In this document: positions 52,510 through 63,066 of the stretch, one piece after another | Position numbering within the stretch: the stretch's first letter is position 1 | Layout: every line of letters begins with the position of its first letter | From: Halosimplex halobium | GTDB lineage: Archaea; Halobacteriota; Halobacteria; Halobacteriales; Haloarculaceae | Direction: 5' to 3' | Length of the DNA stretch: 64,000 nucleotides | Assembly (NCBI RefSeq): GCF_051414055.1 | Contig: NZ_JBLKNX010000015.1 | Span: 101,116 to 165,115 of the forward strand | The notes under the pieces: generated by a model | Databases searched by the model: none | Seen by the model: the letters and a program-made list of their open reading frames with translations, nothing else | What the model was told of the DNA's origin: nothing | Program-made: the position numbers and the translations under genes

Positions 52510-53820
52510 TCATTGTGAGTCCTCCTCGGTGCTGAGGATGTCGTAGATGGCGTCGACCACGTCGTCCGGCCCGGAGACGTAGGCGACGGCCACGTCGTCG
52601 GCGTCGCGGAAGTTCCGCTCGACCTCCTCGGCGTGGGTCGCGTTGATCGCGTTCCCGCTCGGCTGGGTCTCCACGTAGGCGTGGAGGTTGGCCGGGATCT
52701 GCTCCATCAGCGGGATGACGTGCTCCTCGGTGTCGTTCGAGGAGTTCTCGGAGTCGCCCGCGGCGAACACGTACCGGTTCCACTCGCTCCAGGGGTACTC
52801 CTCCAGCAACTCGGCGGCGAGTTCGTAGGCGCTGGAGATGCGCGTCCCGCCGCCGCTGCGGATGCCGAAGAACTCGTCGCGCTCGACCTCCCAGGCGTCG
52901 GCGTCGTGGGCGATGTAGACGAACTCGGCGTTGTCGTACTTGCCCTGGAGGTACCAGTCCAGCGGGGTGAAGGTCCGCTCGACCAGTTCCCGTTTCTTCT
53001 GGCGCATCGACCCCGACACGTCGCGGATGTTGACGACGACGACGTTCTTCTCCCGTTCCTCGACGATCTCGGGGTAGCGGTAGCGCTCGTCCTCCCGGCG
53101 GAAGGGTACCTCCTCGATGCCCTCCCGGCGGATGCGCTGGGCGGTGTCGACCCGCTCGGTCTCGGCCTCCATCTCCGCCAGGCTCCCCCACGTCGTCTTC
53201 TCGTCGTCGGGGATCTCGGCGTAGGCCTCCTCGATCCAGGCCCGCGAGACGGGCATGTTCTCGCCGCGGGCCCACTCGAAGACCCGCGCCGGTCCCCAGC
53301 CGTCGATCTTCAGCGCCTCGCGGACGTAGTCGCGGTCGAAGTCCATCGCGAGCTTGCGCTTCAGCCCCTGTTTGAACAGCCGCTCGAAGTCCAGCGTCGA
53401 CGTGGGTCCCGAGCGGGTGATGTCCGTGAAGTCGCCCTCGGTCTCCTCGATCACCTTCTTGCCCTTCGGTTCGAGGTCGAGGCCGAGCTGCTCGTCCAGT
53501 TCCTGGGCGAACTCCTCGGGGTCCATCTCGTAGTACTCGTGTTCGCCGCCCTCCTCGCCGGGGTCGCCGTCCTCGTCGCCGTCGTCGCCGGGCTGGGGCT
53601 CGGCGTCGACGGGGTCGCCCTCCTCGGCGTCGCCCTGACCGACTCCGCCCTGGTCGCGCTGGTCGTAGGCGAACTCCGGCAGGTCGACGATCTTGATCGG
53701 CACCCGGACCGAATCGGGCCGGCTCTGGCCGAGGTCGCCGTACTGGATGAACTCCGACAGGTCCTGCCGGCGCTGCTCGCCGACCTCGCGGTACCGCTCA
53801 AGGTCCTCTCTCAGCCCCAT
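52510..53820 (-). CDS. DUF444 / YeaH-like protein with VWA-like fold
   Basis: The 436-residue protein has an acidic Asp/Glu-rich region (about 65-120) and then VVNIRDVSGSMRQKKRELVE, the MIDAS-like motif of the DUF444 (YeaH/YhbH) family, with DAWEVERDEFFGIRSGGGTR and RYVFAAGDSENSSNDTEEHV. It normally partners PrkA and SpoVR in a stress-response module. It follows the second PrkA gene by 16 bases. Confidence 0.9.
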   Translation of the reverse strand: MGLREDLERYREVGEQRRQDLSEFIQYGDLGQSRPDSVRVPIKIVDLPEFAYDQRDQGGVGQGDAEEGDPVDAEPQPGDDGDEDGDPGEEGGEHEYYEMDPEEFAQELDEQLGLDLEPKGKKVIEETEGDFTDITRSGPTSTLDFERLFKQGLKRKLAMDFDRDYVREALKIDGWGPARVFEWARGENMPVSRAWIEEAYAEIPDDEKTTWGSLAEMEAETERVDTAQRIRREGIEEVPFRREDERYRYPEIVEEREKNVVVVNIRDVSGSMRQKKRELVERTFTPLDWYLQGKYDNAEFVYIAHDADAWEVERDEFFGIRSGGGTRISSAYELAAELLEEYPWSEWNRYVFAAGDSENSSNDTEEHVIPLMEQIPANLHAYVETQPSGNAINATHAEEVERNFRDADDVAVAYVSGPDDVVDAIYDILSTEEDSQ

Positions 53821-53836
53821 GGTTCGCCTCCGGTTC

Positions 53837-56119
53837 TCAGTCCCATTTGTAACTCACCTGGCTCATGACGTGGCGGCTGGTCAGCTCCGCCGACGCGGCG
53901 CTGTAGCCGAACATTTCCTGCATATTCTCCACGGTCTTCTCCTTGAGGTCGGCCGTCTCGGTGCCGCTCGGCGGCTCGTCCCACTGCCGGGGGTCGAAGT
54001 CCTCGTAGGCCCGCTTCACGTCGTCCCACGAGTGGCTGCCCAGCACCGTCTGGATGACCGGGATCTCCTTGGGCGAGACGTCCTCGACGTGGAACTCCTC
54101 GTCCCGCCGCTGCCACGCGTGGCGATTGAGCGCGGTGATGATCTTCTCCTCGCGGAACGCCTCGACGGCGTCGTCGGGGCGATTGCCCGCGTAGTTGTCC
54201 TCGTCGAAGCGGCCGAGGTGCTCGACCTCGAAGACCTTCATCTTCAGCGGGTCCGGGTCGACGTACTCGCCGCGCTCGTTCTCGATGCGCTCGTCGGTCG
54301 ACCACGCGTAGACGTGCTCGATGTACTCCTCGACGGTGGCCTCGTCGACGCGCTTGTCGCGCATCATCGCGTCGAGCACGTCCGACTCCTGCTCGCCGAA
54401 GACGTGGTTCTTCACGGGGACGACCCGCTCCTCGAAGTCCGCCGCCTCGGCGTTCGAGAAGACGGGCGCCGCCGACAGATCCTCGGCCATCGCGTTGAGG
54501 ATGTCCCGTGGCATGACGACGTGCTCGACCGGCAGGTCGGCGTGGTGGCGGTCCTGCTCGCGGTGGAACAGGTCGGCGATCTCGTCGCGCGTGTACGTGA
54601 CGGGGATGCCGTGGTCGCCGTCGGTGCCCTCGTCGGTGAACTCGAACTCGTCGGCCTCGACACGCTCGTCGCCCTCCTGGAGATATCCGCGGTCGAACAG
54701 CAGGGCCTTGTCCACGAGGTCGTGGCCGTTGGGCACGTCGCTCACGTCGAGTCTGGTGACGACGGCGTACAGCGCCGCCGCCTCTAGGGCGTGCGGGGCG
54801 AGTTCCTTCGCGTTGACCTCGTCGTTCTCGTCGCGGACGTGGACGGTCAGCGGCTCCTGGATCCACTCCTCCAGCTCGCTCCAGGAGTCGGCGTCCCAGA
54901 CTTCGGTCTCGTCGGTCAGCTCCCGCCGGAGCAGCTCGGTCTCCAGCGAGAGGTTGGTCAGGTAGGTGAACTCGTGTTTGTCGAGCCGCCGTTTCAGCGC
55001 CTTCAGCGGGTCCTGGCCCTCGCGGTCGGCGTGCTGGTTGAGCTGGGCTTCCAGGTCGGGATTCGAGATGATGATCATCTGGGTGTCGATGTCCATCCCG
55101 ATGCCCTTGTCCAGCTTCACCGACTTCTCGTCGGGGACGTTCAGCAGCTTCTGCAGCAGGTCGGCGTGCTGGGCGGCGTCCTCGACGACGGTGAGCAGGC
55201 CGTTGCCCTGCGAGAGCACGCCGTCGTAGGAGAACGCCTGGGGGTTCTTGCGCCCGCGAGAGTCCAGTTCTTGGAGCATGCCGCGCATCCACGAGCCGAC
55301 GAGTCGCTCCTTGGGCGGCCCCTCGTCCTCGGAGTGGAGGACGCCGATCCCCTGGCCCACGTCGACGACGTAGTTCTTCACGCGGAGGTGCTGGGGGTCG
55401 GTGATCGCCGAGAACAGCTCCTCGACGCCCTGGCGGCGGTAATGTTCCTCCAGGTAGTCGTAGGCCTCCCGGCAGAACGGGTCGAGTTCGCTCTCGGCGC
55501 GGACCGGGATGTGGTCGTCCAGTCCGTCGTTGATCCGGGCGACCAGGTCCGCGCGCACGTCCTGCGGGAACACCGAGAGGGGATGGGACTGGACGGGACT
55601 CTCGTACCAGTCGTCCTCGTCGGCGACGGGCTCGTCGGCGTAGGTCAGGCCCGCGCCGTCCTCGCTGGCGCCGGCGACGTTCCACTCGACGGTGTAGCGC
55701 CGGCCCTCGTCGGTCTTCGAGTACTCGCGCAGCCCGTTGATGAGACAGCGCTTCAGCTCGGACTTGCCCGTCGCCGTGGGGCCGTCGAGCCAGACGATCT
55801 TCTCGTCTTTGCCGCGGCCGGCGGCGATCGAGCGCAGGTCGTCGACGAAGGCGTTGAGCACCTCGGTGTTGCCGAGGATGGCGTGCTCGCCGTCGTTGTG
55901 CGGGTCGTCGAAGAAGCGGTAGCGCTCCTTCTGCTCGCCCTCCTCGATGACGGTGCGAGTACCGGCGGCCTCGATGGCGCTGAGCAGGTACTTCGAGGCG
56001 TGGGCGGCCAGCCCGGGCCGTTCGAGCACGAGGTCGACGTACTCGGCGAGGCTCCGGGGCTCCTCGTAGGTGCGGTCGAGCGAGCGGTCGGCCTCGCCGA
56101 TGAAGTCGTGTCCGCTCAT
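53837..56119 (-). CDS. PrkA-family serine protein kinase (second copy)
   Basis: The 760-residue protein of the PrkA/YeaG family has an AAA-like N-terminal part with Walker A WLDGPTATGKSELKRCLING (about residues 107-126), and a C-terminal region with FDEDNYAGNRPDDAVEAFRE and ALNRHAWQRRDEEFHVEDVS. It is longer than the first copy and clearly diverged from it. PrkA-type kinases act in stress or nutrient-limitation responses. The ATG at 56119 lies one base beyond the stop of the first copy (56121), so the two are tightly co-transcribed. Confidence 0.85.
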   Translation of the reverse strand: MSGHDFIGEADRSLDRTYEEPRSLAEYVDLVLERPGLAAHASKYLLSAIEAAGTRTVIEEGEQKERYRFFDDPHNDGEHAILGNTEVLNAFVDDLRSIAAGRGKDEKIVWLDGPTATGKSELKRCLINGLREYSKTDEGRRYTVEWNVAGASEDGAGLTYADEPVADEDDWYESPVQSHPLSVFPQDVRADLVARINDGLDDHIPVRAESELDPFCREAYDYLEEHYRRQGVEELFSAITDPQHLRVKNYVVDVGQGIGVLHSEDEGPPKERLVGSWMRGMLQELDSRGRKNPQAFSYDGVLSQGNGLLTVVEDAAQHADLLQKLLNVPDEKSVKLDKGIGMDIDTQMIIISNPDLEAQLNQHADREGQDPLKALKRRLDKHEFTYLTNLSLETELLRRELTDETEVWDADSWSELEEWIQEPLTVHVRDENDEVNAKELAPHALEAAALYAVVTRLDVSDVPNGHDLVDKALLFDRGYLQEGDERVEADEFEFTDEGTDGDHGIPVTYTRDEIADLFHREQDRHHADLPVEHVVMPRDILNAMAEDLSAAPVFSNAEAADFEERVVPVKNHVFGEQESDVLDAMMRDKRVDEATVEEYIEHVYAWSTDERIENERGEYVDPDPLKMKVFEVEHLGRFDEDNYAGNRPDDAVEAFREEKIITALNRHAWQRRDEEFHVEDVSPKEIPVIQTVLGSHSWDDVKRAYEDFDPRQWDEPPSGTETADLKEKTVENMQEMFGYSAASAELTSRHVMSQVSYKWD

Positions 56120-56120
56120 G

Positions 56121-58187
56121 TCACTCTTCCATCTCGCTCTTCGCGACCTCCGCACCGGCGAACTCTAGCACCTCCCGCGCGCCCTCCTCGGAGTAGCCCT
56201 GCTCGATGAGCGCGTCGATCCACTCGTTGCGCTCGTCGTCGTCCATCTCGCCGCTGGAGACCAGCGCGCTGAAGTTGATGTTGTGCTTCTTGTCCTCCCA
56301 GAGCTTGCGCTCCAGGGCGCGCCGCAGTCGGTCGTTGTCCTGGGGGTTGAACGTGTCTCCTTCGCGCGCGCGACGCGAGACCCAGTTGGACACTTCCTGG
56401 CGGAAGTCGTCCTTGCGGTCCTCGGGGAGGTCGAGTTTCTCCTCGACCCCCCGGAGGAACTGCTCGTCCGGTTCCTGCTCGCGACCCGTAATTTCGTCCT
56501 CGACGGTGTCGTCGTCGATGTAGGCCATGACGTGGTCCATGTACTTCTCGCCCTGGCGCTGGATCTCGTCGACGTCGTAGGCTAAGGCGTGGCGCACGTC
56601 CTCGATGGCCCGCTCCTTGTACTCCTCGCGGACGAGTTCGAGGTAGCGGTGGTAGGTCTCGAACCGGTCTTCGGGGATCGAGCCGTGGTTCTCGATGTTC
56701 GCTTCGAGGTGGTTGAAGGTGGTCAGCGGCGAGAGGAAGTCCCGCGAGCGGTGCATCGAGTCCATGATCGCCTCGGCGATCTCGTCGCCGATGAAGCGGG
56801 GTGAGACTCCCTCCATGCCCTCGCCGATCTCGGCCTTCTCCGCGGCCTCGTCGCGGAGCTTCTTCACGTCGATGTCCTCGGCCTCGTCGATCTCGCCATT
56901 ATAGGCCTTGGCCTTCTGGACGAGCGTGACGTTGCCGGTGTCGGGCTCCTCGATGCGGGTGAGCACGCCGAACAGGCCGGCCATCTCCAGGGTGTGGGGC
57001 TCGACGATGATGTCGGGCAGGTCGGCGTTGTTCAGCATCTTCTCGTAGATGCGGGCCTCCTCCTCGTACTGGAGGACGTACGGGAAGTCGATCCGCTTGG
57101 TGCGGTCGTTGAACGCCTCCATCTTCTCGTCGCCCTTCTTGTCCTTGTACTCGGGCATGTTCGTCCGCCCGACGATCACCTGGTCGATGTCGATCCGGGG
57201 GTTGTTCTTCGGCTTGATCGTCTGTTCCTGCGTGGCGTGCAGGAAGTCGTAGAGGAACTCCCGCTGGAGTTTCAGCAGCTCCTCGCCGGAGAAGATGCCC
57301 CGGTTGGCGTTACAGAACGCCCCCGAGTAGTCGAACGCGCGGGGGTCGGACTCGCCGTAGACGGCGATCTTCGAGTAGTTGACGTCGCCGGTCAGCTCCG
57401 TCTCGTCCTGGTTTTTCTTGTCCTTGGGCTCGAACGTCTCGATGGCCTGGCGCATGTTCTCGTCGGCGATCAGGCGGATGATCTCGACGTGGTTCTCCAG
57501 GACCTGCTGGAGGTCGTCGTCGTAGTGGGCCAGCAGCCGGTCCATGTAGAACTCGCTGGCCGGGTCCAGCGCCTGTTCGTTGCGGATGGTGTAGGGAGCG
57601 TCCAGCTCCTCGTTGATGTCCTCGATGACCCGGTCCCGTTGCTCCTGGGGGAGCAAGACGAGCGGGTCCTGGTTCATCGGGGAGCGGACGGTGTCGTCGG
57701 CGGGGTCCTGGTCTGGGATGACGTCACAGAGGTTGGTCCACCGGAAGGTGTACATCCGCCCGGCCTCGGAGCGGGTGTAGTCCTCGTAGTAGCGGCGGAC
57801 CTGGCGGTCGAAGTCCGATTTCCCGGAACCGACCGGGCCGAGCAGGAGCTTGATGCGCTTTTGCGGACCGAGCCCGCGCGCGCCGGATTTCACCTTGTTG
57901 ACGAACTCGTGGATCGACTCGTGGACGATCCGCCCGTAGAAGGTGTTCTCGCCGTCGTTCAACGGATCCTCCGAGGCGAGTTTGTACTCGACGACGCCGG
58001 CGTCCTCGTCGTACTCGGTGCCGTAGTAGTCGAACATGTCGGCAACGCGCTGGTGGGCGTTGCGGGCGATCGTGGGCTCGTCGTAGAGCTGGTCTAAGTA
58101 CGCGTCGAACGACCGGTGCTCCCGGAGGTCCGCGGGGATCGTGTCTCTGTACTCTCGACTCAGCTCTTCGAGGGTTTCCTGTGTCAT
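56121..58187 (-). CDS. prkA: PrkA-family serine protein kinase (first copy)
   Basis: The 688-residue PrkA/YeaG protein has Walker A KLLLGPVGSGKSDFDRQVRR (about residue 115) and SYSKIAVYGES-like core, RIDIDQVIVGRTNMPEYKDK and PRFIGDEIAEAIMDSMHRSR, typical of the AAA-like PrkA domain followed by the kinase-like region. It heads the operon with the second copy, DUF444 and SpoVR. The ATG at 58187 lies downstream of a long A/T-rich promoter-like region. It probably phosphorylates target proteins under stress; substrates are unknown. Confidence 0.9.
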   Translation of the reverse strand: MTQETLEELSREYRDTIPADLREHRSFDAYLDQLYDEPTIARNAHQRVADMFDYYGTEYDEDAGVVEYKLASEDPLNDGENTFYGRIVHESIHEFVNKVKSGARGLGPQKRIKLLLGPVGSGKSDFDRQVRRYYEDYTRSEAGRMYTFRWTNLCDVIPDQDPADDTVRSPMNQDPLVLLPQEQRDRVIEDINEELDAPYTIRNEQALDPASEFYMDRLLAHYDDDLQQVLENHVEIIRLIADENMRQAIETFEPKDKKNQDETELTGDVNYSKIAVYGESDPRAFDYSGAFCNANRGIFSGEELLKLQREFLYDFLHATQEQTIKPKNNPRIDIDQVIVGRTNMPEYKDKKGDEKMEAFNDRTKRIDFPYVLQYEEEARIYEKMLNNADLPDIIVEPHTLEMAGLFGVLTRIEEPDTGNVTLVQKAKAYNGEIDEAEDIDVKKLRDEAAEKAEIGEGMEGVSPRFIGDEIAEAIMDSMHRSRDFLSPLTTFNHLEANIENHGSIPEDRFETYHRYLELVREEYKERAIEDVRHALAYDVDEIQRQGEKYMDHVMAYIDDDTVEDEITGREQEPDEQFLRGVEEKLDLPEDRKDDFRQEVSNWVSRRAREGDTFNPQDNDRLRRALERKLWEDKKHNINFSALVSSGEMDDDERNEWIDALIEQGYSEEGAREVLEFAGAEVAKSEMEE

Positions 58188-58449
58188 GCTATCACGGACA
58201 GTTCGCGTCGAACTGTACTTGCGTCAGCGCGCTCGTGCTGACGGTTCGCGACCGGCGAAGGCCGCTCGTGGTCCGGCGCATCGCTCCCGGGACTGCCCGC
58301 TCGGCCCATGGGGCGGCGTCGCTCGACGATCGGGTGCCGTCGAAACCGCCGGGGCGAGTCCGTTGTCACGTGTGAACACCTACCAGCCGCGAATCGCGCG
58401 GGCGACCCTGCGGCGTCTGCGGCAGCGTACCGTGGAGCAACCACCGATA

Positions 58450-58482
58450 CTAATATTATATGAGTTCTACTTACTTAAAAAC
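58450..58482 (-). promoter_or_regulatory. TATA-like elements upstream of prkA operon
   Basis: On the minus strand GTTTTTAAGTA (58472-58482) and CATATAATATTAG (58451-58463) form an A/T patch in GC-rich DNA, some 265-295 bases upstream of the prkA ATG. They fit haloarchaeal TATA boxes and imply a long 5' leader. Confidence 0.5.
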
Positions 58483-58590
58483 CTTTCCGCGGTACCGGTA
58501 TCTCACGCCGTTAATTCCCGAACGAGAAGTTCGAAAATAGCACGAGGGGATCCGATTCGTGTGACTCATACCCACGCACGTTCACTGGGG

Positions 58591-58598
58591 TATATAAA
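58591..58598 (+). promoter_or_regulatory. consensus TATA box facing the DUF5820-like gene
   Basis: The sequence tatataaa lies 143-150 bases upstream of the ATG at 58741. Transcription from it would give a leader of about 115-120 bases. A nearly palindromic agaacggttct occurs about 30 bases downstream of the box. Confidence 0.55.
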
Positions 58599-58740
58599 TG
58601 ACCGGCGATTCGTCCGGGTCAGAACGGTTCTAGTTGGCGATCCACGGACCCCGTTCGAGGCGGCCGACCCGCGTGCTCCGGTCGGAGCGTGCTCGGCGCC
58701 GACCGCGGGACTCTTTGGCCGCGGGCGCCCACCGGGGAAC

Positions 58741-59124
58741 ATGGCATTCGAGGGGCTGGCCGACGACTGGGTGGTCTGGTCGGACGAGTCCGAGAAGGCC
58801 GTGCTGGCCTACCGGCCGGACGTGTTCGACGGCGGGGAGTTTCCCGCGCCGTGTCTGCCCACCATCTACCTCACGAAGGGGCGCCGCAGTCGCCATCCCG
58901 GCACCCGGACCCGGCCGAGCGACCCCTGGGTCGTCACGCTCTACCTCGAACCGGAGGTGAACCGCTCGCCCGAGGAGTACGACACCCGCGGGGCCGCCGA
59001 GGCCGGGGCTGTCGAGCTGGCCGAGCGGTTCGCCGACGGCGGCGTCGACTACCGCGACCTCTACCAGGTACCTCGCGAGCGATACTTCGGGAAGCTCGAC
59101 GAGTTGACCGGCCGCGGGGACTGA
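58741..59124 (+). CDS. DUF5820-like haloarchaeal protein
   Basis: The 127-residue protein (MAFEGLADDWVVWSDESEKA, then LPTIYLTKGRRSRHPGTRTR and GVDYRDLYQVPRERYFGKLD) matches my memory of the haloarchaeal DUF5820 family. It is soluble, of unknown function. Good haloarchaeal codon use and no neighbours in an operon. Confidence 0.75.
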   Translation: MAFEGLADDWVVWSDESEKAVLAYRPDVFDGGEFPAPCLPTIYLTKGRRSRHPGTRTRPSDPWVVTLYLEPEVNRSPEEYDTRGAAEAGAVELAERFADGGVDYRDLYQVPRERYFGKLDELTGRGD

Positions 59125-59239
59125 GACGCCCGTTCCCGTGGCGCGGGCTCCCGGCCCGCCGGGGGCCCTCGGCCGGTCGCGGTTCCCCTGGCGGGTCGCG
59201 GCCGGGGAACTTAATCCGCGTCGCCGCCAACCCTCGTGC

Positions 59240-59689
59240 ATGTCGACGCTCACGCTCGTCGGGTCTCGTCTGGCCGAACCCGGACAGGAGTTCGTCTACC
59301 GGGGCGAGGCGAGCGCCTGCGACGGGTGCCCGTACCGCGACCAGTGTCTCACCCTCACCGAGGGCCGCCGGTATCGCGTGGACTCCGTCCGCGAGGACGG
59401 GAGCACGCTCGACTGCGGCGTCCACGACTCGGGCGTCGTCGCCGTCGACGTCGTCCCCGCGAGCGTGCGCGCGAACGTCGCCAGCGCCAGCGCCTACGCC
59501 GGGAGCAAGGTGTCGCTGGAGGGTCCCTGCCCGCACACCGACTGTCCGAGCCACGAACTGTGCGAACCGGAGGGCGTCGAGTTCGACGAACAGCGCCGCA
59601 TCGAGACGGTCGTCGGCGACCCGCCCCACGACTTCTGCGCGCTGGACCGGGAGCTGACGACCGTCGAGTTCGAGGCCCACGAGGAGTAA
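59240..59689 (+). CDS. UPF0179 family cysteine-rich protein
   Basis: The 149-residue protein has the cysteine pattern of UPF0179: ASACDGCPYRDQCLTLTEGR near the N-terminus, then GPCPHTDCPSHELCEPEGVE in the C-terminal half, and a final Cys. The clusters could bind a metal or an Fe-S cluster. Function is unknown. The start at ATG 59240 gives the usual length. Confidence 0.9.
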   Translation: MSTLTLVGSRLAEPGQEFVYRGEASACDGCPYRDQCLTLTEGRRYRVDSVREDGSTLDCGVHDSGVVAVDVVPASVRANVASASAYAGSKVSLEGPCPHTDCPSHELCEPEGVEFDEQRRIETVVGDPPHDFCALDRELTTVEFEAHEE

Positions 59690-59710
59690 CTACGTCGCCG
59701 CGGCGCGCGG

Positions 59711-60499
59711 TCAGTCCGACAGCGTACCGACGCGCTCGGCGGTGTAGCCGAACACATCCTCGTAACCGTACGCCGACAGCAAAACGGGGTGGAAGTCCTC
59801 CTCGGCGATCACGGGCTCGCCGTCGGCCGTCGCGATCGTCTCGCCCGCCACGACCTCCTCGAAGTTCTCGACGAACACCTCGTACTCCTCGGCGGCGGCC
59901 TTCGGGACCGGGTCGCCCAGCCGGAAGACGGGCAGGTCCGCCTGGCGGGGCGCCCCCTCGTCGGGGAGGGCGCCGGTTGCGGCCAGGAACTCCCGGACGA
60001 CCCGATGGGCGTTCTCCGTCGCCGTGTCGGAGCCCTGGTAGCCGCACTCGACCTCGACCGTCTCGGGGGCCACCTCGAAGATCCGCCCCTCGGCGTGGCC
60101 CGTCTCGACGACCGCGTCGATCGACAGGCGGGGGCAGACCTCGCGGGCGAGCTCGCGGACCTCGTCGACCAGCGCGAACATCCCGCCGTACGACTGTGTG
60201 GTGTGCAGCGCCAGCGTCACGCAGTCGCGGAGTTCCTCGCCGAGCTCGTGAGCCAGCCGTATCTCGTGGCTCCGCCCGTCGGCCCGGCCGGGGAACGACC
60301 GGTTCAGGTCCGCCTCGACGTAGCGCTCGCCGCGCTCGATAGCCTCCTCGTTGGCGACCACGAGTTTCACCGGCCGCGCCACCTCGGGGCGGTCCGCCAT
60401 GAGGCGCTCGACCGCCCTGACGCCGGCGGGCTCGTCACCGTGGATCCCGCCGACGACCGCGATCTCCGGCCGGCCGTCGCCAAGCGTCTCGACTCGCAT
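59711..60499 (-). CDS. succinylglutamate desuccinylase / aspartoacylase family protein
   Basis: The 262-residue zinc carboxypeptidase-like protein has VVGGIHGDEPAG (H20 and E23, zinc ligands), the NEEAIERGERYVEADLNRSF region and CVTLALHTTQSYGG with the third ligand His. The substrate, an N-acyl amino acid or related amide, is not clear. It converges with the UPF0179 gene and is divergent from the rRNA leader region. Confidence 0.85.
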   Translation of the reverse strand: MRVETLGDGRPEIAVVGGIHGDEPAGVRAVERLMADRPEVARPVKLVVANEEAIERGERYVEADLNRSFPGRADGRSHEIRLAHELGEELRDCVTLALHTTQSYGGMFALVDEVRELAREVCPRLSIDAVVETGHAEGRIFEVAPETVEVECGYQGSDTATENAHRVVREFLAATGALPDEGAPRQADLPVFRLGDPVPKAAAEEYEVFVENFEEVVAGETIATADGEPVIAEEDFHPVLLSAYGYEDVFGYTAERVGTLSD

Positions 60500-60944
60500 T
60501 CGCCCCGATATTACGGCGTCGGCTGTTTATATTGGTGTGTTTCGTCCCGGGCGTGCTACCGACAGCTCGACCGGGGCGACACCAGGTGGGACCCCTCGTC
60601 GCAGTCCGCGCACGCGGGCCGGCCCGCCCCGCGCACGCGACACGGGCCGAGGGCGACACACGATCGACGAGGCTGGCGCGACGAAGCCGACGCGCTCGAC
60701 ACGCGCGACCCGCGGGGTTCGCGTCGAGTCAACTCCCCGCGGCTGCGCGCGCCCCGGCCGTCCCAGGGGCGTTCCGACGGCAACTCCTGTCGCCGGGCCA
60801 ACCGGATCCGCCCCTCCGCCGCGAACCTGTCACTGACGGCGCCGATCGGGCCGACTCTCCTACATAAATCCGTCCATTCGATCCCGTCGGAGAGCGCTTC
60901 TAACGCGTGTTTTTCCCTCACATGGCGACCCTCGCTTCGTAAGG

Positions 60945-61155
60945 GTTTTACAGTCGACACCCATCCGTTGGAATACGTTCGACGCGCGGTGGAAGCGGGG
61001 TCACCCGTGGTCCGCCGTGCTCGACACATGCGGGACGAGAGACAGCCCCCGACGCCCGGTTTCACACTTAAACCCGGCGCGGCCGCGACGGCCGCTCCGG
61101 TGCCGTCGTGTGATTCCGGACGAAGGTGGACGCGTCTTTCGGAACCATTAAGTGG
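60945..61155 (+). promoter_or_regulatory. candidate tandem rRNA promoters
   Basis: Three A/T-rich patches occur in order: ggttttacag near 60945, cacacttaaacc near 61064 and ccattaagtgggg near 61147. Each is preceded by a C/G-rich box and spaced about 85-115 bases from the next. Multiple tandem promoters before the 16S gene are usual in haloarchaea. The exact start sites cannot be set from sequence. Confidence 0.5.
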
Positions 61156-61268
61156 GGTAACCCACTACGATGATATCCGCACGAGGGACGGCGGGCGACA
61201 CCCGGTCGCCGGCTGTCCGACCCATGAGGATTCCACCCCTGCGGTCCGCCGTACAGATGGGATCTGAT

Positions 61269-61303
61269 GTGAGCCCTGACAGTTCGGTGATACCCGACGC
61301 GGT
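61269..61303 (+). promoter_or_regulatory. 16S rRNA processing stem, left arm
   Basis: Bases 61269-61289 pair perfectly over 21 bp with 62968-62988 in the spacer. After the 3-base bulge ata (61290-61292), the next 6 bases (61293-61298) pair with 62962-62967, and 61299-61303 pair with 62953-62957. This bulge-helix-bulge-like structure is the archaeal 16S precursor cleavage site. Confidence 0.85.
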
Positions 61304-61410
61304 GCGACGACGGTGTCACCGACTGACGGACCAGACATACACGCACACGTTGACTACGTGTGCTACACGTTGATAGCGTGTCTCCGCCAGATCCCGGCCT
61401 CGCCGGGAAC

Positions 61411-62882
<1,472 letters not shown>

Positions 62883-62952
62883 ACTGACCGGGACCGGGGC
62901 GTTGCCCCGGCCCACCTCGCCTGCCATGTCGGCAGGCACCCGGTGACCGTCG

Positions 62953-62988
62953 ACCGCGCCGGTCGGGCACCGAACTGTCAGGGCTCAC
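62953..62988 (+). promoter_or_regulatory. 16S rRNA processing stem, right arm
   Basis: The right arm pairs with 61269-61303 upstream of 16S. The extra bases 62958-62961 (gccg) form the opposite bulge, matching the left-arm bulge ata at 61290-61292. Confidence 0.85.
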
Positions 62989-63005
62989 GTTCCCTCTCAC
63001 GAGGG

Positions 63006-63066
63006 AGACCGAGGCTCACTGGCAGCCCACCATCTCGGTGGCTCGGTTCGACTCCGAGTCGGTCCA
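63006..63066 (+). pseudogene. tRNA-like relic at the spacer tRNA-Ala position
   Basis: A cloverleaf-like fold can be drawn. Acceptor AGACCGA/TCGGTCC (6 of 7 pairs, with the first pair mismatched) is followed by a D-like stem GGCT/AGCC, a stem CCACC/GGTGG with a 5-base loop ATCTC in place of the 7-base anticodon loop, an intact T arm (CTCGG, TTCGACT, CCGAG) and a discriminator A. There is no variable loop and no readable anticodon, so it cannot be a normal tRNA. The 3' end TCCA resembles tRNA-Ala. Confidence 0.5.

Larger units (their letters stand above)
58188..58740. other. non-coding region between prkA and the DUF5820-like gene
   Basis: No gene is seen in these 553 bases. The stretch holds a marked A/T-rich patch (58447-58485) with TATA-like elements facing the prkA operon, and a clean TATA box, tatataaa, at 58591-58598 facing plus. 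The leader to prkA would be about 240 bases, unusually long for a haloarchaeal gene, and the leader to the DUF5820-like gene about 115 bases. Confidence 0.6.
60500..61410. other. rRNA operon upstream region and leader
   Basis: No convincing gene lies in these 911 bases. The first part is unremarkable GC-rich DNA. From about 60900 on there are several promoter-like A/T patches in tandem, and from 61269 the left arm of the 16S processing stem. It is the regulatory and leader region of the rRNA operon. Confidence 0.75.

Noticed and set aside
60556..61065. Minus-strand frame in the rRNA leader
   Set aside because: No homology-like features and lies over the promoter/leader region; very Arg-rich.
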